Source: Brachyhypopomus gauderio (Eukaryota; Chordata; Actinopteri; Gymnotiformes; Hypopomidae). Taken from it: 64,000 nt of DNA. Shown piece after piece: positions 58,329 to 64,000 of this stretch (the stretch's first letter is position 1; the number at the start of each line of letters is the position of its first letter). A program made the translations under genes and the position numbers. Under the pieces are notes generated by a model. It ran no database searches. It was not told the origin of the DNA and was given only the letters and a program-made list of their open reading frames with translations. The stretch lies in the NCBI RefSeq assembly GCF_052324685.1, contig NC_135213.1, forward strand, positions 41,016,700 through 41,080,699, given 5' to 3'.

Positions 58329-59460
58329 CGGCTGGGCCATCGCGGCGCTGGTCCCAGCCCTACAGAGCCGAGTGTACGTGTCCTGACGGCTGGGCCATCG
58401 CGGCGCTGGTCCCAGCCCTGTAGAACCGAGCGTACGTGTCCTGACGGCTGGGCCATCGCGGCGCTGGTCCCAGCCCTGTAGAACCGAGCGTACGTGTCCT
58501 GACGGCTGGGCCATCGCGGCGCTGGTCCCAGCCCTGTAGAACCGAGCGTACGTGTCCTGACGGCTGGGCCATCGCGGCGCTGGTCCCAGCCCTGTAGAGC
58601 CGAGCGTACGTCTCCTGACGGCTGGGCCATCGCGGCGCTGGTCCCAGCCCTGTAGAACCGAGCGTACGTGTCCTGACGGCTGGGCCATCGCGGCGCTGGT
58701 CCCAGCCCTGTAGAACCGAGCGTACGTGTCCTGACGGCTGGGCCATCGCGGCGCTGGTCCCAGCCCTGTAGAGCCGAGCGTACGTGTCCTGACGGCTGGG
58801 CCATCGCGACGCTGGTCCCAGCCCTGTAGAACCGAGCGTACGTCTCCTGACGGCTGGGCCATCGCGGCGCTGGTCCCAGCCCTGTAGAACCGAGCGTACG
58901 TGTCCTGACGGCTGGGCCATCGCGGCGCTGGTCCCAGCCCTGTAGAGCCGAGCGTACGTGTCCTGACGGCTGGGCCATCGCGACGCTGGTCCCAGCCCTG
59001 TAGAACCGAGCGTACGTCTCCTGACGGCTGGGCCATCGCGGCGCTGGTCCCAGCCCTGTAGAACCGAGCGTACGTGTCCTGACGGCTGGGCCATCGCGGC
59101 GCTGGTCCCAGCCCTGTAGAACCGAGCGTACGTCTCCTGACGGCTGGGCCATCGCGGCGCTGGTCCCAGCCCTGTAGAGCCGAGCGTACGTCTCCTGACG
59201 GCTGGGCCATCGCGGCGCTGGTCCCAGCCCTGTAGAACCGAGCGTACGTGTCCTGATGGCTGGGCCATCGCGGCGCTGGTCCCAGCCCTGTAGAACCGAG
59301 CGTACGTCTCCTGACGGCTGGGCCATCGCGGCGCTGGTCCCAGCCCTGTAGAGCCGAGCGTACGTCTCCTGACGGCTGGGCCATCGCGGCGCTGGTCCCA
59401 GCCCTGTAGAACCGAGCGTACGTGTCCTGACGGCTGGGCCATCGCGGCCCTGTTCCCAGC
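58300..59460. repeat. 58-bp VNTR starting on the tyw5 stop codon
   Basis: About 19-20 copies. The first unit contains the end of the tyw5 coding sequence (codons for QSRAYVS and TGA). Each later unit repeats it: GAACCGAGCGTACGTGTCCT, GACGGCTGGGCCATCGCGGC, GCTGGTCCCAGCCCTGTA. Variants are AACC/AGCC, GTGTCC/GTCTCC and CGGCG/CGACG. The unit has no stop on the minus strand in any frame, and 58 is not a multiple of 3, so three antisense frames stay open for over 1.1 kb. Everything after the first TGA is 3' UTR. Confidence 0.95.
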
Positions 59461-59475
59461 CCTGCTCCACTTCAC

Positions 59476-61382
59476 CTGCCCACTTAAGGTTGAAGTTTGT
59501 GCCTTCAGCTACTGCATAAATTTTCTGTCCTTGTTGAGTTGCTTCTGAAATAATCTAGACCATGGGATCTCAGACCCAGTCCTGGGGCGCCATTGCCAAG
59601 CACAATTAATCACTCTCAGTGATAAACTAGACCAACTGTGTGTGAAGGTGGGAAATCTAGAATCTGTGTAGATGAATGGAGCTCCAGGCCTGAGTCTGAG
59701 AACATCTCATGCAGTACCAGGATGAGATATTTTATCAAAATTACTGAAGGTTTTAACCCTTCATATATAATGTAGACTTTAAAAATAAAAAAAAAAGCTT
59801 CTAAATAATTGTTGACGTTTACTTTTATACTGGAGGAGTCATGGGAAGCTTGGAGAATCCTTCAGTGTGTTTTAATCAGGATGTGAGGATAGCCATACAC
59901 ACTGCTAGAGCAAATTACAAGCAAATTACAAGTTTAGAAATGGACAAACAAATGTAGCCAACAATATTGGCTATTATACTGTGAAGTACACAATGTCAAA
60001 CCAATGAATGAGGCTTTGAAATATATTAGATTTTTGATTTGATTTGAAATGAAAAGTATGTAATAACACCACAAGATGGCAGCATGTTTGGGTTTTGTGA
60101 GAAAACCTTTTTCCTTTTAGAACCATGAGAGGGCAGTACACTATTTAGCTTTCAGTAAGAGTTTTTGTTGCCAACGCGACCATGTGAGGGGCCCTGAAGG
60201 GGGAGTGAGATAGAAACGAGGGGAAAGAATAGTGAAGAATTACATTAGAATGAGAGAGTCATACACTCAGATGAAGAAAGAAACCACATAATCGCCAATC
60301 AACATCCAATGGACAGAATATTTCTCCAGTGGTGAGTTATACCCCATCACAATCACAATCTCAAGCGTATTTTTCTCTGTCTCTGGATTTCCTTTGCACA
60401 TTATTCAGCCTTGTAAAAGACTCGTAAACTTTACTCTCTTTCACCCACATTACATTAATCATGTAAACTGAGCGGGCGACTTCAGGAGTGGTGGGCAGTT
60501 TGTCTAGAATTAGGCCGCCTTATTTTTATGAAATCCAATTTCTCTACAGTGGATTTACTGTAACAGTGGATTGTTCTGAAATTATACATAACTGGGGAAC
60601 TTCTTGAAAAAAGTGAAATTCTCACTGAATCACAAACACTGGCAGTTTAGATTCGAGTCAAATTTAACAGACAGGATGCATAAGGACAGACGACAGCTGG
60701 ATAGTGTGTGTGTGTGTGTGTGTGTGTGTGTTAGGGAGGTGCTGGTGCAGTCTTATGATGTCAATGGAATGTTGTCTGCCCTGCTGTTTTCACTACCATG
60801 TCTGAATATTCCAGTCCGCAAAACATTTTGTCCTTTTTCCTCATGGTTGTATTTCTCAGCTTTTCTGACAGTCCTGCGCTGTCCATATATGGTGTTGCTG
60901 TTATGATCATGGAGTCTAGCTTATTTTTTCTGAAATGGACCTGTGGGTGTTTTGGGATGCAACATCGAGGATACGTTATCACAGCAGTCACAACAAGATG
61001 CCCACAGATCATACCATATTCTTGTTGTCTTTGCTACCACAGATAAAAGGCTTTCTTTCATTTGCTGATTGTTTTCAAAGAGCTTACCAAGAGCTCAATA
61101 AGCCTTAAGTTGCTCAATAAGATCAGTAACTGAACTGTATCTTCAGCTTGAGTCTAGTTTCTGTGAACCAGTTTATTGTTTTGATTCAACATAAAGCACC
61201 TTTCACTTACTAATTAGGGGTTAGGGTTACAAGTTTCCTGCAAATCTGCTTTGTGATTATTTCTGTTGCAAACAAGATTTAACTTGAGCTAATCATGATT
61301 GAATATATTCTGTTTATCCACTGCTGTTGTTTACAGTGGTTGTTAGCCATTGCTAACCTCTGCTACCACAGCATCCAGACCC

Positions 61383-61433
<51 letters not shown>

Positions 61434-62215
61434 ATGCAGCCTGTACACACTGCAACTGTGGCAGAAATAAGACCATATGGAGAGCACTTATATAAATTAT
61501 ATAAATCCTAAACAGCAAAATGTATGAATATCACTCTGGACAGTTTGTGTCTAATTCTGATTTGTGTTTATAGGTCATTTTGATTGTTGTTAGATTAGAT
61601 TAGGAAAATTTCATTAATATTGCTAAGAAGTCGAGTGCAAGGAATTTCCTTTTTTCCCGAAGCATTGGTGTACAATTGTTTTACAGTTATACAACATGTA
61701 TTTTCTAGAGCAACAAAACAGAGGGTTTCATTATGTACCACTGTAGCAACACTCACAAAAACGAATCTCTGTCCTCTTTTCATTCAAAGGAGGAAGAACC
61801 TTTCTGAAATTCTTTCGAATGCATTCGTTTCTCCTGGGTGAGAAAAGACAAAGAGGGTTTTATTGTTTCTGTGTTTTAATTTAATGAGACTGACTGCAGC
61901 TGTCCAAAAGCAATGTACTTCGCAGTTTCAGACCTTAAAGGCCTATGTGCTGGTCAGATGCTATTTGGACCATATGACTCATTTAGAGTCTGTGGTTGGA
62001 AATAAAAATCTGGCCAAGTAAATAAAACCATGGGAAAGAGGAAGAGGTTTCATTTGTTCGTGAGTTCGGGAGAATCTCGGGGGTGTCACCCAATGGCATG
62101 TTGTACATGAAAAGCTGAACACAAGCTGTTTTTTAAAAGTTGAAAACTAGCAAAGAAATAACTGTGATGTGTTCTGTCCCAGCAGATGTGTTGTGTTGGC
62201 AGGATGTAGGCTGGC
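59476..62215. other. tyw5 to C21orf62 intergenic region
   Basis: AT-rich, no exon recognised. Contains a (TG)n at 60706-60731 and (CT)n at 61388-61432, plus plus-strand AATAAA-like sites near 59782 that could end tyw5. A non-coding 5' exon of the C21orf62 homologue may lie here but cannot be seen. Confidence 0.4.
61388..61432. repeat. (CT)n microsatellite
   Basis: About 22 CT dinucleotides in the tyw5-C21orf62 intergenic region. Confidence 0.95.
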
Positions 62216-62911
62216 ATGGATGTGAAAATGAGACCGTCCTGCATACGGCCGATTCTCTGTGTCCTCCTCCCTTTCCATTTTGTGGGCGTGGCCCCCCACC
62301 CTGACATCCAGCCCAACCACACCCTGATGTTCGACAGCGTCGTCCATAGCAACAGCTTACGCAACTGCAGCTGTGCGGTTGCCGTTCACAGTTGTGACGA
62401 ATCTCTGGCCAACCTGCTGTGCAGCTGTGGCACGGTGCCGCGCTCATCGCTGCCCCCTGGTGGCCTGCGCTGGAATGACGGTCCCACAGCTGGTAAGCTG
62501 ACAGTGTGGGTGCGAGAGCCCTGGGTGTTGAGGGAACTCCTCAATGGCAGCCAAGTTCCAGAGCTACGGCTGTCTCTCTGTGCCTCTGCCCCGCTGGACA
62601 GCCCTGCACAGTATCTCACCCTTGTGGGTCTGAGGAGGCTTCAGGTGTCCTCAGCCAAGGGGCCACAGCACAGTGACCAAGCACTGAGCATCAGTGCCGG
62701 GGTTCCTGGGCAGGATGGAGGTCTCAGCATCGCCTTTCTAGATGTTTGGTCTCTGAGCAGGATCCTGCACCTAAAAGCCTACAGCGTGGTGGGACCTCCA
62801 CCCCCCGCGTTAGTTCAGCACTTCCCCAACCTGGCTCTCTCTGGAGCTGAGGAGTGGAACCATCACCCTGACTACATCCACAAACCATCCATCCTCACTT
62901 TTATTTACTAA
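62216..62911 (+). CDS. C21orf62 homologue, small secreted protein of unknown function
   Basis: A 231-residue open frame in one exon, ending TAA at 62909-62911. It resembles vertebrate C21orf62 in the cysteine-rich block LRNCSCAVAVHSCDESLANL followed by LCSCGTV, in LRLSLCAS, in the pattern LVGLRRLQVS, in IAFLDVWSL, LKAYSV and in the C-terminal TFIY. A hydrophobic stretch after the second Met (codon 5, RPSCIRPILCVLLPFHFVGV) looks like a signal peptide, so translation may start at 62216 or 62228. Possible N-glycosylation sites are NHT, NCS and NGS. The family has no established biochemical role. An acceptor-like cag just upstream (62182-62184) suggests a non-coding 5' exon, as expected for this family. 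Human C21orf62 is on chromosome 21, not beside TYW5. Confidence 0.87.
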   Translation: MDVKMRPSCIRPILCVLLPFHFVGVAPHPDIQPNHTLMFDSVVHSNSLRNCSCAVAVHSCDESLANLLCSCGTVPRSSLPPGGLRWNDGPTAGKLTVWVREPWVLRELLNGSQVPELRLSLCASAPLDSPAQYLTLVGLRRLQVSSAKGPQHSDQALSISAGVPGQDGGLSIAFLDVWSLSRILHLKAYSVVGPPPPALVQHFPNLALSGAEEWNHHPDYIHKPSILTFIY

Positions 62912-63720
62912 GCTGGGCTGCAGTTGGACATGCCAGGCAGCTCCAAGACTGGAAAACATCAGGAAAGCGTCAAATATTGTTGCTGGGTGACCACACTGAA
63001 GTAAATGGACAGTCTCTAATGTTCCTTATGAATATAAGTAGCTCAACTTTAGCATTCAAAGAAAAATATAAATTTGACTAATACAAGTGGGGCTGATGCC
63101 AGATTGTGGACGTTTTGTAAAAATTAAAGAGCATCGGTTTACTTTTATTTAAACTAGATGTACAAACTCTGTTGGGCAACAGGTGTAGGATATTTTGTAA
63201 AGTATTTCTGCCTAAGTAATTTTCATAACAAAATTTGTTTTAAAAATTCTAAAAGTTATGAAAACACTGCTTGTCTGTACTGCAAAATTTTCAAGGTCTA
63301 AATACACGTTACCATCTGTACTTTTCCAAGACTGAAATGTCATTAAACATCTTGTTGCCTCAGGAACTCAAAGATTGGCACATTTATTAAAAAATTTCAG
63401 GTTGATTTTGGTATATAGTCACTTATAAGTCACATATATACACATAAAGCAAAATGTCTCATTCAGTGTAGGCTTAGGTTAATGTTAACTGGCATTGCAA
63501 AATGAGTCCTTTATCAGTTCTTGGACACTGGGAGATTCAGTATTGGGTACTGCTGGAATGTTGCTGGTTGCAAATGCCAAATGCTTTTACCATTTTCTGT
63601 GTTGAAGGCTGAAGGTTGTACAAAAATAAACATTTGTATAAAAAATTTTGACAAAGCCTTTATAATTTGTAACCTATATGCTGAATTACTGAAATAAATG
63701 GCAAAATCTGTGTGTGAATT
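62912..63720 (+). other. Probable 3' UTR of the C21orf62 homologue
   Basis: AT-rich non-coding sequence after the stop codon. Candidate polyadenylation signals AATAAA are at 63625-63630 and 63693-63698. No coding potential is seen. The end is inferred only from these signals. Confidence 0.45.
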
Positions 63721-64000
63721 AGTGTACATACATGTTTCAGCTAGAGAACTTGCATCAGCTGTGTTAGTTGTAATAGGTGAAATGGGAAATTTTTATATAT
63801 ACAGTCATATCCATCCACTCCTTCCCACACACCCACTTCCTCTCAGTCACTGTCCCTTTCATTATTAATGAATAATTATGCCATTTCCATGTTTCTAGTT
63901 TATGTTCCCATAATTTCTCACTATTTAAAGACCTGCAGGTCCTGCCGTCTTCACTGTGCATTGCATGTTGAGTCGTCAAGATGCCAGTCAATATTTTAAA

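Noticed and set aside
58068..59475. Three antisense frames of 371-438 codons as genes
   Set aside because: Pure product of a 58-bp tandem repeat without antisense stops; no splice, promoter or family support. Kept only as a finding.
62086..62619. Minus-strand frames of 66-104 codons
   Set aside because: Shadows of the C21orf62 homologue, which has the signal peptide and conserved cysteines in the plus-strand frame.

Overview
The window is genomic DNA of a ray-finned fish, almost certainly a teleost. It carries vertebrate multi-exon genes with GT-AG introns, fish-type DNA transposons and non-LTR retrotransposons, and very many CA/TG, TA and CT microsatellites and minisatellites. Nothing prokaryotic or viral-like in organisation is present. 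Genus and species cannot be read from the sequence.

Five protein-coding genes can be rebuilt from spliced exons. (1) hecw2, minus strand, 434-19959: eleven consecutive coding exons covering the HECW N-terminal domain, the C2 domain, the long acidic linker and the first WW domain. The second WW and the catalytic HECT domain lie beyond the left edge, and the true start codon lies upstream of the first recognised exon. (2) pgap1, minus strand, 33888-49624: all 25 coding exons join in frame to a 973-residue GPI inositol-deacylase. (3) maip1, minus strand, 51877-54050: five exons, 244 residues, a mitochondrial m-AAA-protease-interacting protein. (4) tyw5, plus strand, 54401-58328: eight exons, 313 residues, the JmjC wybutosine hydroxylase, head-to-head with maip1. 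(5) A C21orf62 homologue, plus strand, 62216-62911: a small secreted protein with a single coding exon.

Layout: 1-20 kb is the 5' half of hecw2, with introns full of mobile elements: a Tc1 element nested in an older DNA transposon, two hAT-like elements, a MITE, a Ty3/gypsy integrase relic and an L2/CR1-type LINE. 20-29.5 kb is gene-poor, with minisatellites, a solo LTR and a GC-rich patch near 27.3-28.4 kb that could be the hecw2 promoter. 29.5-33.9 kb is probably the pgap1 3' UTR. 33.9-49.6 kb is pgap1, 51.9-54.05 kb maip1, 54.4-58.3 kb tyw5. A 1.1-kb VNTR starts on the tyw5 stop codon. 59.5-62.2 kb is intergenic, and the C21orf62 homologue with its 3' UTR fills the right end.

The genes do not form one pathway. 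They are housekeeping and regulatory genes (ubiquitin ligation, GPI-anchor remodelling in the ER, mitochondrial protein quality control, tRNA-Phe modification). I found no undescribed multi-gene system. The best observations are structural: the VNTR grown from the tyw5 stop-codon segment, an in-frame repeat in the maip1 presequence, a decayed duplicate of a pgap1 exon, minisatellites abutting splice sites, and nested transposons with readable target-site duplications.
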